Shown: piece after piece, positions 1 to 11,589 of the stretch
How the letters are laid out: the number at the start of each line of letters is the position of its first letter
Position numbering within the stretch: position 1 is the first letter of the stretch
Assembly: GCA_014529385.2 (NCBI GenBank)
Contig: CM043964.1
Coordinates: 108,148,587 to 108,212,586, forward strand
Length of the DNA stretch: 64,000 bases
From: Adiantum capillus-veneris
Taxonomy: Eukaryota > Streptophyta > Polypodiopsida > Polypodiales > Pteridaceae
Reading direction: 5' to 3'
The notes under the pieces: model-generated
Seen by the model: only the letters and a program-made list of their open reading frames with translations
What the model was told of the DNA's origin: nothing
The model's database searches: none
Program-made: the position numbers and the translations under genes

Positions 1-70
1 TTTCGCTTGCTTCCTGGAGAAGGTGCAGAGTCTGGAGTATCGGCTTGTACTGTGTTGATGTAATATAAAG

Positions 71-145
71 AAATACCGAAAGGGGCGCCAAGGTTTGGGG
101 CCTATACTCTCTGGGGTGGAATTCAGCCACTCCGTGTCACGTGTC

Positions 146-182
<37 letters not shown>

Positions 183-460
183 CAATTGTTATTGAAGTGC
201 TAAAAGCCTGTTCAGTCTGTTCTTTTCTATTGGCACGTGGTGCCCGCCTTGTGACAGTAGATTCGATCTGTTCCATTGAAACCGGTCTGCAGGGCGGTAG
301 ACGTAGGCTTTCATCCGAAACTTTACTTTAGACTTTAGGACACATAGAAACTTTGCAAAAAGAAAACCTGTAACGGGAATTGATACTTCAAACACACACG
401 GCTTGGAAGCTAAAATGTCACCAAGCAGACACCGACACTTGTTGGCCCCTTTCGGTATTT
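71..460. repeat. Segment bounded by 16-bp inverted repeats
   Basis: A perfect 16-bp inverted repeat lies at 71-86 (aaataccgaaaggggc) and 445-460. A looser match continues inward (ccaa) and outward (aata...). The 390-bp segment holds a (CT)n tract and no convincing protein. It could be a small non-autonomous DNA transposon or a foldback element. I see no clear target-site duplication, and the termini do not match a family I know. Confidence 0.4.
147..178. repeat. (CT)n microsatellite
   Basis: Uninterrupted CT dinucleotide tract of about 32 bp inside the inverted-repeat segment. Confidence 0.9.
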
Positions 461-2122
461 GTTTATTGTATTCAAAGAGGGAATGAAACTTGTGATTTCT
501 TACAAGCTGTCCCTCATAATCCGGGCTGAAAATGACTTGTTCTGGCCCGACTTTGGGAGCATAGCTGTACTAGGACGTTTCACAGACAGTATCCCCACGC
601 AATAGATGACTTTCCCGACGCATACACACTTTGCCAAACTTGGCGAGAATCTGCAGCACGCTGAATTCTCTGTTTTCTGCCCTGAAAATGCGCCAAATCA
701 CTTGTACAGCGGTCCCCTCGCGTCCCGGACCTCCTGGGGTATTAGGGACTGTTTAGGGCCAAAACCCTAAACCTGCAGAAATACACAGCAGGCTGTATTT
801 CCTTTTTTTGAGCTTTGTTTTGCGAGCCGGTCGCATCTGTAGCAAGTCTGCCAGCTCCCGCACCTATAGGGCTACTAGCCCTTTGAATTGGACGAGATTT
901 CTCTCGTGAAATCTCTCCGAATTCACCTGTGCCTGCGGGGGATTAGCGGCTAGCTAATCCAGTACTTGTGCAAGAGGCTCTTGCCTCGGCAATCGCGCAT
1001 GAACCCACACAACTGTACATAGGTCAAATGAAGAGCCCTCTTGTGGGGCATCATATAACTGCACAGAGGGGAGAGAGAGAGCAGTGAATGTTGTGCAAGG
1101 CTTCAATTCTTGCAGTTCACTGTACATAAGGGTAGGCAAGCACAGAGTAGCTATGGTACCTGCAACAATCCACCATACGGCTGAAAAATGAAGCCCACGT
1201 TTTGTTTTAATGCTTCTCTCTCTCTCTTAAGTTGGAAAATGCCCAAAAATGTGCGGAGTGCTTGGCACTCGTGTATTAATTCCCCGCTTTGGACCTTCTG
1301 GTCTAAAAATATCTCAACCGGTTGCTCAGTTGACTTAGCGGCAGAGTAATGAAATATTCCACTCGTCATTTTGTAGCTAATGACGTGAACATATTTCATG
1401 GCCTAAAATAGCGGTTCCCTAAATTTGAGGAGATGCTTCCATTGGACTCTAATGGGTCATCTGACCATCTTCACCATTGGGACCACGTCCAAAAATGCAA
1501 TGTAGCCGAGTTTTTGGGTGATTTTTTGTGGTGTCCCCACCTTGTCACTGTGCCTCTATGTAGTTAATTTTCTAGTATCCACCAACTTATTAAGTGCATC
1601 GAGGGGACCTAGATTACTTTGAACTGAGCCTAGACACCCTTTTACTACTCGAATTCCAGTGCCGACCAACTTCCTGTCTGAGAGTGAAGCTACCGTTTTA
1701 CACTGGCCATACAATGTCCAGCCATTTGCAACTTCAAAAAGAGGGTTTCAAAAATTGAACAAAACTCATCTGAAAGAAACCAACAACTCAAGCTAGCAAT
1801 TGCAATTTGCCACGTCCTCGTGATATCCATACACTTGTATCCATCTATATCTCCCTTTCAATAAGGTGAGAGGATATAGTCCTTATGCATTTCAAGCATG
1901 CCAATGGCCATTCATATTTCCCCACTTAGGGATAGAAGTATGTCTAACCAATCATGGTTCCATAAACACAAGAACACATGTCCAGTTCCAGTTGTGTAAT
2001 CTTTCAATTGGAAAGACAACATATGTGATCTTTCATAAATTTCTTTGATTCATGGGCTTCATATACAAAAGCTAGAGAAAAGAAGAAGAAGAAGAGAATT
2101 TTTAATGTCGTGGGAAACTATC

Positions 2123-2127
<5 letters not shown>
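461..2127. other. No gene recognised; contains a hairpin pair
   Basis: No reading frame here resembles a protein I recognise. Two hairpins sit next to each other at 885-924 (arms 885-900 and 909-924, 13 of 16 paired) and 940-960 (ggattagc / gctaatcc). The rest is unstructured AT-rich DNA. Confidence 0.5.

Positions 2128-2199
<72 letters not shown>
2128..2199. repeat. (GA)n microsatellite
   Basis: About 35 uninterrupted GA units. The Ser-Leu reading frame on the other strand is an artefact of the repeat. Confidence 0.95.
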
Positions 2200-2201
<2 letters not shown>

Positions 2202-3393
2202 GAAGCCGAAAACTCAATAATTCCAGAGGCAGAATGATACAAGATGACGAGTGTGTGGACTAGGGCTACGCATATACAGAGAGCCAACTCCGGATTGGGC
2301 AAAACCTTTAAAAGTACTTAACACAAAAATCCACAATCTGGGAATAAACATAAAATGGGCAAAATGTCTGGTGCAAACCCTGTATGTGCCTAGAATCCCT
2401 ACCAGATGGGTGAAAGGGTGGCCTACCCACAACAAAGGGATTGAGTGCACGTAAGAAAAGCCGTAAGCAGGAGTGAAAGCATGTGGAAGGTGAATGTAAA
2501 GCTCTAACAGACATGAGAGGACACAGTAGGCTGCAGAGACAATACCACTGCAGCTTCAGAAGGACAGGTAGACACACAGACTGACTCAGCAAGGAAGTGT
2601 AGAGATAATAGATTTGGACTGAGCAGTTAAGGACTGGACCCCTTGCCCACACTCAGATTTTTCCATGATGATAGCCAGCTGGATAGAGCTTTCAGTTGAA
2701 AGGATGCACAGATTGTTTGCATCATATCATCTCTTTCATACTGTAGTTTACATTCTCTCAGTGAACTGAATAGTTTGACATTTGGTTCATCTCCCAAAAA
2801 CTGACATGAATAATCAGTTTCATGTCAAAATACTCCTGGCTTGACATGGTCCATGGAGGATAAGTTGTGTCAAAATACTCGTAGCTTGGAAAAGTTGACA
2901 CTTTTTCGCTCTTGAAGCCTCCAGGAATTTGGCACTCACGAAAGAGAGGGGTGGGGGTGTTGTTGGAGGCCATTGTTGAAGAGGTAGCATATTGTCATGC
3001 TTATCAGGCATGGACGATATGAGATGTAGAAGGATGGATTTCAAATAATCGTGTTTCCATATTTTTGGAGCGGATTCTGAGAGAACTTTTTGTAATAAGA
3101 GGATGGAGGCTTATGCAACTCACTGGTATCTAATTTTAAAATGTAGTCGGATGTGATTAATTAAAAAAGGAAAGGGAAGTCCTTAGCTCTGCTCTTCTCA
3201 CTATTTCTTTTATCTTGGCTGCCTCTAAGTCCATATTTACCAAGTTAAAATTTTTGGACTTTTGTTGTGTTATATTCTATTTGGCCACTGCTCAATCAAT
3301 GTGTGTGTTAAGACCTAAGATTATCAATAAATACAATTGATCCAAGTTTATCATGAAACACAAAATTTGATCTTTGCTGTCCTTTGTTGATAG
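2200..3393. other. Unassigned, probably intron or flank of the aminotransferase
   Basis: No exon of the aminotransferase or other coding segment was recognised between the GA repeat and the first exon. If the gene is complete, this is intron and the missing exons lie upstream of the window. Confidence 0.4.
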
Positions 3394-3949
<556 letters not shown>

Positions 3950-5332
3950 TGAAGAAGCGCCATTCTTGATTGGGTGGATTTTTTGGGCTCCTCCAATCCC
4001 ACAAACTTGCATTGTGCAGACATGAGGATCACACATGTACTATGAAAAGCTAAATCTCACTCTGCCCATTGTAATAATAGATATGGATTGCATAATTGAG
4101 TGCCACACTTCTTGTATCCTTCCCTTTGCTTGTTGCAAGTTTAGATAACTTTCTAGAGCTGAGGATAAAACTTCAATTTGAATGCTTCGATTTAGACAAT
4201 ATCAAGCGTAGTCACATGGAATGGGGAACAGAAACGAGATGAAGATAGCTTGCTCTTTGCAACATAACAGATTAGAAGCGGCTTCTTATAGTTATATTTT
4301 GTATGGTAACCTTTGGAAATTCATTAAGAAACAGCACAAAGGAAATGAGAAATGAAGGACTTTGGGAACTTTGCGATCCGATGCGCCCCGAAACCTTGTG
4401 ACTATGCTAGCAAGATAATAACTTTGTAGCCTCCAACTGTTGATGCTTTGCTTTCCCATCATGAGTTTCAGGTATTAATATTGGGTGCATTTGAAAATAA
4501 TATGGGCTTGCAAGGTATTATTGTGCATGTATATGAAGGTTCTTACTAAAAATGTATACATTGAGAGAAAATGTGAACATAAGAAATCAAACCAGGTTCT
4601 TAAGAAATGCCTAGCAGCCACCACCCACAATGTCAAATTTATTCTGACTTTTTATAGCTTATGTACCTCTGTATTAACATGATAGGCATTGAAGCCATAC
4701 TAGATAGGGCACTAGTAACCTGGTTTCGCTGGACGGACAGGATCTGAGAGGACATTGGATGCATATTCAGAGAGTCTCTAATTATGTCTTAACCTATAGA
4801 GATTATTTCATTATGATCTTTTGATGAGTGTAATTCTTGTTCTAAAAGATTTATGAGTTAATGTCTGTAAAACTATTGAACTTTGGAATCTTTTGGTATA
4901 TCTTTATAGCTATATCAGATCAAATACTCAAACTACTTAATTACACAGAACATCAAGAAGTAAACATGGCCAATAGTCATTATGAATCTACTTGCATGGG
5001 TTCAATACTCCATTTATGAAAGCTTTAAGACTAATTATAAATACAAGCATGTGATCTGTCCTATGGATAGGGAAAGGGAGGGAGCTCCTCTGAGAGAGAG
5101 GGAGAGCCCTTTTCTTGCTCTAGACTCCGCACGGTACGGCCTCCCTCTCTTTCTTTCTTTGCCTTGGCGTCCACTCCCCCCCTCTCCTTATGCCACATGG
5201 CAGGGCCTGCAAGGTGCATTAGATAGTATAGAAAAGATTTGCTTGAAACAATTCATGATGCTGTCTTTATATTGAAGTTATGTGAATGCAATACCTCAAT
5301 TCATGTAAATTGTTGTTAAATTCCATGCTTAG
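3950..5332. other. 3' UTR/downstream flank, then unassigned DNA
   Basis: The first 150-200 bases after the TAA are AT-rich and plausibly the 3' UTR of the aminotransferase. No unique polyadenylation signal can be picked by eye. No other gene is visible to 5332. Confidence 0.4.
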
Positions 5333-5408
5333 ACAAAGTGAAAAGCAAGGATGATATTCCACCAAAACCACAGTTGAGGCAGCTTATCATCCTTAAACAT
5401 GCAGCAAT
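5333..5408 (+). CDS. Candidate isolated exon, unidentified
   Basis: A 76-nt open segment lies between an AG (5331-5332, after gcttag) and a strong donor gtaagc (5409). In the only open phase it reads KVKSKDDIPPKPQLRQLIIL followed by KHAA. The composition looks protein-like and both boundaries look like splice sites. I do not recognise the protein and found no partner exon nearby. It could be chance. Confidence 0.2.
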
Positions 5409-6937
5409 GTAAGCAACTACAATGTACCACATATGGTTGTGTTGAAGTTTGGGAAAATAAATCTTGTGTTTCTCTGAAATATTTTGCATTGATTGGCAGG
5501 GAATTTTTAATAATTTGTGAATCAACGTATTGCGGTGTTGGTGTAATCGATAGCTTTCAAAACACCAAACTTGTTGGATGTTGATCAATATCATGGTTTG
5601 GACGGATAAACTCCAAAGAATTGGCATACTTTTGTAGCTTTTTAGTTCTTTAACAAAAAAATGCTTTTAAAATGTGGAATTTCAGAAGGAGAAAAGAAAG
5701 TCTAGAACCTCAAACAAAAGTTATCAAAAGACATCAATACTTAAGCTATTCTATCGAGAACTAGACTATTTTTCTCTCTTGTAAGAAAGAAAACATTCAA
5801 TAAAAAGTCTTGGCAGATTTATAAAGTAACAACCAAAATTGTGTGAGAATTACAACACATACTTCAAAAAAGGTAGGTTGAATTATGCAAAACCTGTTCA
5901 AAGTATTAAACAACTTTATTGAAAAAAAAAAAGGTCTTATATTACAAGCTTTAGACAACTTTTGAAATTTCAAAAACATATATCATTCTCTTGTAATATG
6001 ATAGAAAATAATTCACATTGACTCCAAATAATTTATTTAACCAAGCATTTTGCATTACAAGGAAAATGAAATGCATAAAATACACTAGGACTAATGGCCT
6101 CAAACAAATTACTTAACTTCTATTCGATTGCCCTTAACTTATAAAACCATAAGTCTCCTTTTTCTTCTCTTATCTAAAGTATTGACTCTCTCTTTCCCTT
6201 TCTCTTAAGGCCCCGGGTATCTACCTGGATTCCACATAATACTAATGGGTTCAAAATTTGGCACACATACTATGGTTACAAGCGAAGGGTTAATGCCTAT
6301 GGAAAATGGGAGAGACAACGAAATCTGATGAGATTCCACCTAATGGAAGTGGTATAGAGCCAGTATAAGAGCTTGCATTCTATGGATGTTTCCCATTAAG
6401 ACACAATCAAGCAAAAGAAAAGAGTAAAATGTAGCAATTAAAATTTCTCTCTCATTGGACATCAATTTAATGAAAGGAAAGAAAATTCCATTCACACATC
6501 TTAACCTTATGAATGTGGATGTGTGAATGGACCTAAGGCAGGTCCACAATGCCCCTCATTTTTAAGGCCAGCGGCCTAAGCATGGCCCAATAGGAACCGG
6601 CTTGGGGCTCTTCTATAAGAATAGAAGGGTATCCGAGCAAGGTCGTGCATTTATTTTAGAGTTTCTTTTTGCATGCATGCACCAAGGCCGTGGAGATAAG
6701 ACGAAGGTTTACTACTGAGTGGGCGCGTGGGCACGAACCCTTACACCCATGTTCTCTTGGCGGAGACTCGCACAAATAGCGTTCGCTTACCCTTGGTGGA
6801 TGCATGCCGGCATGAGCATCAACTCACGCTTCTGTGTTGGCTTCGGCATAGGGTATGCCCGCTTCTCTCAACAACAACAAGCCCGCTTGCCAAAACTCAT
6901 GTCACTCGCAAGCGATCATTTTCAACACCAGGTCTTC
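5409..6937. other. No gene recognised
   Basis: AT-rich DNA with no recognisable coding segment. A short near-palindrome ttaaggccagcggcctaa lies near 6560. The stretch near 6670-6697 (tgcatgcatgcaccaaggccgtggagat) resembles one near 36508-36536, which suggests a shared eroded repeat. Confidence 0.4.
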
Positions 6938-7353
6938 AAGCTAGGGTAAAACCCCCAATATAAGGCCATCTAAGCTCGGTGGCGAATTGCTTGGCCCCTG
7001 TTGCACAGTTTCAAGCGCGCACAGGCGCAAATGAAAGCTCAGGTTTTGTTCTACCAACAGGAGAAGAGGCAGCGAGATCGGCGCTACACAGGCGACACAC
7101 AAGTTGAAAACATTTTTCGCGTGTAACAAAAATAGGGGCAAGTGGTGATCAAGGAGAGGGGGAGTAATGAGACGTTGCGCCAGCAAGGCTTGAGCACACC
7201 ATCTGATGGCTTGGATTTCATGCCCGCTGCGCTAACCAATCCAGCATCTGCCATCCTTCGTACCAAAACTGGAGAAAAAGCTTGTACATTATTGGGGGTA
7301 GTTGCGTCACATTACAGGTCCCCGGTTTTTTATTGGGGGTTTTACCCTAGCTT
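6938..7353. repeat. Segment bounded by perfect 23-bp inverted repeats
   Basis: Positions 6938-6960 and 7331-7353 are perfect reverse complements over 23 bp; each arm contains ctagggtaaaaccccc or its complement. They enclose 370 bp with no recognised protein. This could be a small non-autonomous inverted-repeat element or a foldback insertion. No target duplication is obvious. Confidence 0.5.
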
Positions 7354-7530
7354 GCCATTCGGCGAGCAAATTGGGGTTCAACACCGGAAGCTGACTCTCC
7401 AAATTTTTGATTACGTTAAACCTCACGATCTTGGCAAGAAGTATTAAACCATTAGATTGGTAACATGACATTTTTATGGGCTCTTAACCGAGAAGTTTCC
7501 TAGAATTATTGCAAGGGTTGCTAATGAGGT
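7354..7530. other. Short unassigned spacer
   Basis: Nothing recognised between the inverted-repeat segment and the LTR remnant of E1. Confidence 0.4.
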
Positions 7531-7775
7531 TGGAATTGGAGCTGATCTCTTAAGAAAGCTGATTTCAGTGTTAGAATTTATAGCTACTGGTAAGTCGTCA
7601 TGATCTCTTAAGATAGCTGATTTCAGTGTTAGAATTTATAGCTACTGGTAAGTCGTCAGTTCAATCAGCGAAACTGGAATAGAAGATGGAAATTGAAGTG
7701 GAATAGTTAACTGAACTGAAATACTCTACTGGGACGAGAAATAGATTGAATGATTGGAAAAGTGTTTCAGATTTA
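7531..7775 (-). repeat. E1 partial 3' LTR with internal 58-bp duplication
   Basis: Matches the 5' LTR remnant at 12951-13140 over its whole length, but a 58-bp unit starting gatctcttaaga is present twice (starts 7544 and 7602). Similarity stops abruptly near 7775, so the U3 side, with the promoter, is gone. Confidence 0.8.
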
Positions 7776-7819
7776 ACATGACCAGGAGGTGTGCTAACTG
7801 CCTAAGCATCCTAGCAAAA

Positions 7820-8214
7820 TTCAACTGCTAGAGAGAGTGTCTGAATGGGTACTAACCTCTGATGACAAACTAGCTAATCCACATTGGCAGCGGTCGTCTA
7901 TTGCAGAATGTTGTTCCCTAGCCATCGAATTAGAGCTTCTGCTGGAAAACAGGCCGACATATAAATGTATGAAAGAGGTTAGAAGTCAATTGAAAGAAGT
8001 TTTACTCCAAATGCAAATTGAAAGAAGTTTTACTCCAAATGCAAATTGCCAGGGGAGTTCTGGATCAGAGGGTACAAGCCATTATTGAAGATCAGACTGC
8101 CACCAGTAAGGAGCCTCGAACTCAAATGACAGTAGGAGAACAAGCAACTACTCTCTAAAGACTGTTTCAGCTGGTTAGAGTTACCAGAAAGATGATGCAG
8201 CAGGAGAACCAGGC
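7820..8214 (+). pseudogene. Unidentified coding-like segment inside the E1 deletion
   Basis: This piece sits exactly where the E1 integrase core and the LTR U3 should be. On the plus strand, opposite to E1, it reads as protein: SEWVLTSDDKLANPHWQRSS, later ENRPTYKCMKEVRSQLKEVL. A 28-bp tandem duplication (7989-8044) shifts the frame; the reading then resumes as LDQRVQAIIEDQTATSKEP until a stop near 8157. I do not recognise the protein. RPTxxxMKEV faintly recalls the end of plant kinase domains, but this is not enough to name it. It may be filler DNA captured during break repair. Confidence 0.35.
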
Positions 8215-8470
8215 TGTCCTCAATTTTTTGGAGTTTGTACCCGATTTCCCAGTCCTCCTGTGGGTCTGTCCATATTTGCTGCCGTGGGTCTGCCCATTCT
8301 TTGACATACATAACATTTTTTACAAAAGCTTTTGACATCAGATATTAAAGTCTGCCACCACAATCTAGCCTGCAGAATCTTCTTGAAAGTAATATTAGTA
8401 GAAAAATGTCCGCCAGAATCCCCATTATGTGCATCTGAAATAACTTGCATTCTTCCCTCCATAGACACAC
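8215..8470 (-). pseudogene. E1 integrase zinc-binding domain fragment
   Basis: The minus-strand reading contains DAHNGDSGGHFSTNITFKKI and then CKKCYVCQR, the His-His-Cys-Cys (H2C2) zinc domain at the start of retroviral-type integrases. The catalytic D-D-E core that should follow is absent. Confidence 0.75.
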
Positions 8471-8679
8471 ATCAGCGAACAAGCCTATCGACTCCCAATC
8501 TGTTAAGGGATCCGCCAATGATAGTGAACTTCAGACTCTTAATAATCAGATCCTTCTTCTGATTCTGAGTACAGTTGTTTGGGAATCCTCCCTTAGAAAG
8601 AAACTGATATACCTCGTTAAATTCTGGATTGGTTGATTCTGCAGCTGTTAGCTGAAATAGTTCTGCATCCACTGGCTCG

Positions 8680-9990
8680 TCTCTTAAAGACACCTCAGAG
8701 TAGCCATCCGTACTCCTAGACAAAAAATCACACCACAATGGTTGTTGCCGGGCTTATGGAAAATACGAAATTCAAATTCCATCAGGAACATCATCCATCG
8801 TATGAGTCTGTCTTGAATAATGACTTTATTAATAAAAAATAATAAGGCCTGATGATCCACATAAAAATGAAATAACTTGCCCAGCAAATAATGTCTGCAT
8901 TGAAAACCATCCCTAAGGCTTCTCTTTCAGTGGTTGTATACCCTTGTTCAGCCTGACTGAACCTGTGAACTGGCAAAGTATACTGGATAATCAGTTCTTT
9001 CTTCTGGCTGAGCCATTATTGCTCCCATCGCCAGTCCTGAAGCATCTACATGTACATGAAAAATGACATCCCAATTTGGTTGTCGAAGAACTGGCTTACT
9101 GATAATAGCATTCTTTAAATTTTGAAAACTCTCCTCACATTAGCTGTCCAAGTGAACTTGCTAGTCTTCTTTGTAAGTTCATACAAAGGTAATGCCTGGG
9201 AAGCAAACTTGTGCACAAATCTTCTATAAAAATTGATATATCCCAAGAAAGAACTTAACTCTGATGTGTTCCGAGGCGCCTTGGCCTGTTGGACACACTA
9301 GATCTTGTCATTGGCCATTTCTATACCATTCCTGGACACTACATGTCCCAGTAGCTGTCCTTTCCATACTAAGAAAACAGATTTGAATGGGTTCAAATAG
9401 ATCTGCTTTTCCTGACAATGCTAGAAAACCATTTCGAAAAAGTAGATGCTTCTCCTCTATTGAATATACAGTGAAGTTATCCATAAAGATGACAAGGAAT
9501 CGGTGAAGAAATTCACTGAATATTTTCATCATAGATCATTGAAAAGTGGTTGGTGCATTGCAAAGACCGAATGGCATCACCATATACATAAATGCTCCCC
9601 ACTCAATAATAAAAGTGGTTTTACTCCGGTCCTCAGGAGCAATCTGTAACTGGTTATAGCCACTATAACCATCCATAAAACTATACATCTCATATCCTGC
9701 AATTTCATCAAGCAACATATCCGTGAAGCGTAATGGAAAGGGATCCTCAATTGTTTGAGCATTCAGCTTCCTTTAATCCACACACACTCTAAGCTTTCCA
9801 TTCTTCTTGGGTACTACCACAATAGGGAACAACCAGTCACTACTCGCTACTTCAGTAATGAACCCAATCTTTAGAAGGTTATCCATCTCTTCCTTGACCT
9901 TCTTAGCGTAATTTGGATTCATGCAATATCGCTGCAGCCGTATTGGTCTGGCCTCTGGTCAATGGTATTCGATGTTGACATGCCTCTAGA
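8680..9990 (-). pseudogene. E1 reverse transcriptase and RNase H
   Basis: RT motifs in order on the minus strand: LRVCVD near 9795-9815, SFMDGYSGYNQLQIAPEDRS near 9620-9700, MPFGLCNAPTTF near 9540-9575, then FMDNFTVYS at 9465-9490, where the family has FMDDFTVYS. The second catalytic Asp is replaced by Asn (AAC, plus-strand 9476-9478), which should abolish polymerisation. RNase H remnants (FYVDHQALLFFI, RIFHKPGNN) follow at 8690-8890. Several stops and frameshifts interrupt the frame. Confidence 0.8.
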
Positions 9991-10485
9991 TCTACTCCTT
10001 TAAGATCAATATGTTTCCATGCGAACACATCTTTATACTGCTGGAACATATGTTGGGTCTTTTTTTTCATTGTAAGATTCGGTGTTTATTGATCTTGATC
10101 AATCTAGGATTTTCCTCAAAACCTAAATTCCATTCCTCTAGTTCCTGATCATTTGGAAGTAACCAATTAGGCCCTCCGTCCTTTCTCTTGGTTGACTCCT
10201 TAGCGTAATTCCAAGACGGTCCCTTGAGCTGTGAACTGCTATTCTGATTTTCAGTAACTTCTTCAAAGTGTGCTTGTTCAAAAACTACTGGTGTGCTGGA
10301 ATCAACTGGTTCTTCTGGCCTTCCAGTGAGCTAAACTGGCTTTTCTCCAGAGTTCTGGTCAATGAACTAGTCTGGAAATTGCTTCTTTCGCTTTTCAGCC
10401 TGATCTTTGTCAAGTCACACTGCGTTGAGATCTATTTCAGTTAATGGAAAAATATTCATTGCCGCCAGCATCCTCTCAATTTTCT

Positions 10486-10910
10486 TCACCTTATACTTCT
10501 GACAAAGCTCTTCGGGTCGCAGCTCCTTTCTCCAGCTCCTAGTGTTGTTTGTCTGAATCTGAATTCTGCTCTACTGGCACCTTGTATTTTCAGAGTCTGA
10601 TTAGCATAGTCATGAACAGCCTGTGCCGTTCGCAGCCATGGGTGCCCCAGTAGCATCCCATATGAGCCTTGCACATCTAGTACTAAGAAGCTAGTTTTGA
10701 AATTTTCTTTTCCTACCCTTATATGCATACTCTCTATCATACCAGTTGCCTGCACTACTCGATGGCCCGCCATTCAAACTTTGAAAGGTGCTGGTTTCAG
10801 ATTGTAATTCCCATCCTTCGCCGAGGATGTGCCCCAAGGATGTTTACTCTTGCTCTTCCATCCAGTATGACACCAGATAATGGCTCCCACTATTTACTAA
10901 CTTTATAATC
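10486..10910 (-). pseudogene. E1 retropepsin-like protease
   Basis: The minus-strand reading contains ILDGRARVNIL near 10840-10870, corresponding to the D-G/S-G-A active-site region of gypsy proteases but with Gly replaced by Arg. Downstream is SFLVLDVQGSYGMLLGHPWL, the typical C-terminal half of the fold. The frame is broken between the two parts. Confidence 0.65.
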
Positions 10911-11589
10911 TACCTGGATCATCGGCACTTCATCATCTGTGAGACAACAGCCAAGTCAACTGTTCTGGCCTCCGCCTTAGCCTTCCTTCGCTGTCTGATA
11001 AATTTCGCTGCTTCAGGCGAAGTTTTTCTAATGTCCTCTAACTCCACCGTGAGTTTTTGAATTCTGTCACAAATCTTGACATGAATTTCCTCCCTCTCAT
11101 GATTAGAGTTGTTATCAAAACTTGAAGAATTGGTAGTATCTTCACAATACCATTCCTTTGTTCTAGTGCTTTCAGCTCCCTTATTAGTCCCTAACTCTTC
11201 CATCAGTCCCTGAACTGCAACCAATATAGTCTCAGACATTCCAGACCTTGGCTGATCTGATTGTGTCATCTTGGAAAACTAGGCTAGTATCTTCTGAATG
11301 ACCCAAACATCAGAACTCTCTGTCTGCTCTAGCAGCTTCTTGGCTGAATCCTTTGTGATTTTCGCCGCCAGTTCTCTCTGCTCCTGCCATTCATCAACTA
11401 TCTTTTATTTACCTTTGGCCTTCCACACCTCTCTCTGCTGAGCCCATTTGCTACTTTCAGGAGTGACTGATCTCACTGGGTTATCTGGGTTTTCCTCAAT
11501 AACCACCCCTTTGATGCGTGTAACTGCTCGTACATGAACTGGTTTTGGGACCTTCGCCTCAGTAGCTGCAGTCACGGGTGCGGCTCAAT

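Noticed and set aside
752-771. Telomere-like tttaggg and ccctaaa
   Set aside because: One unit on each side of a small palindrome; no array.
2102-2302. Ser-Leu-rich open frame on the minus strand
   Set aside because: It reads through the (GA)n microsatellite.
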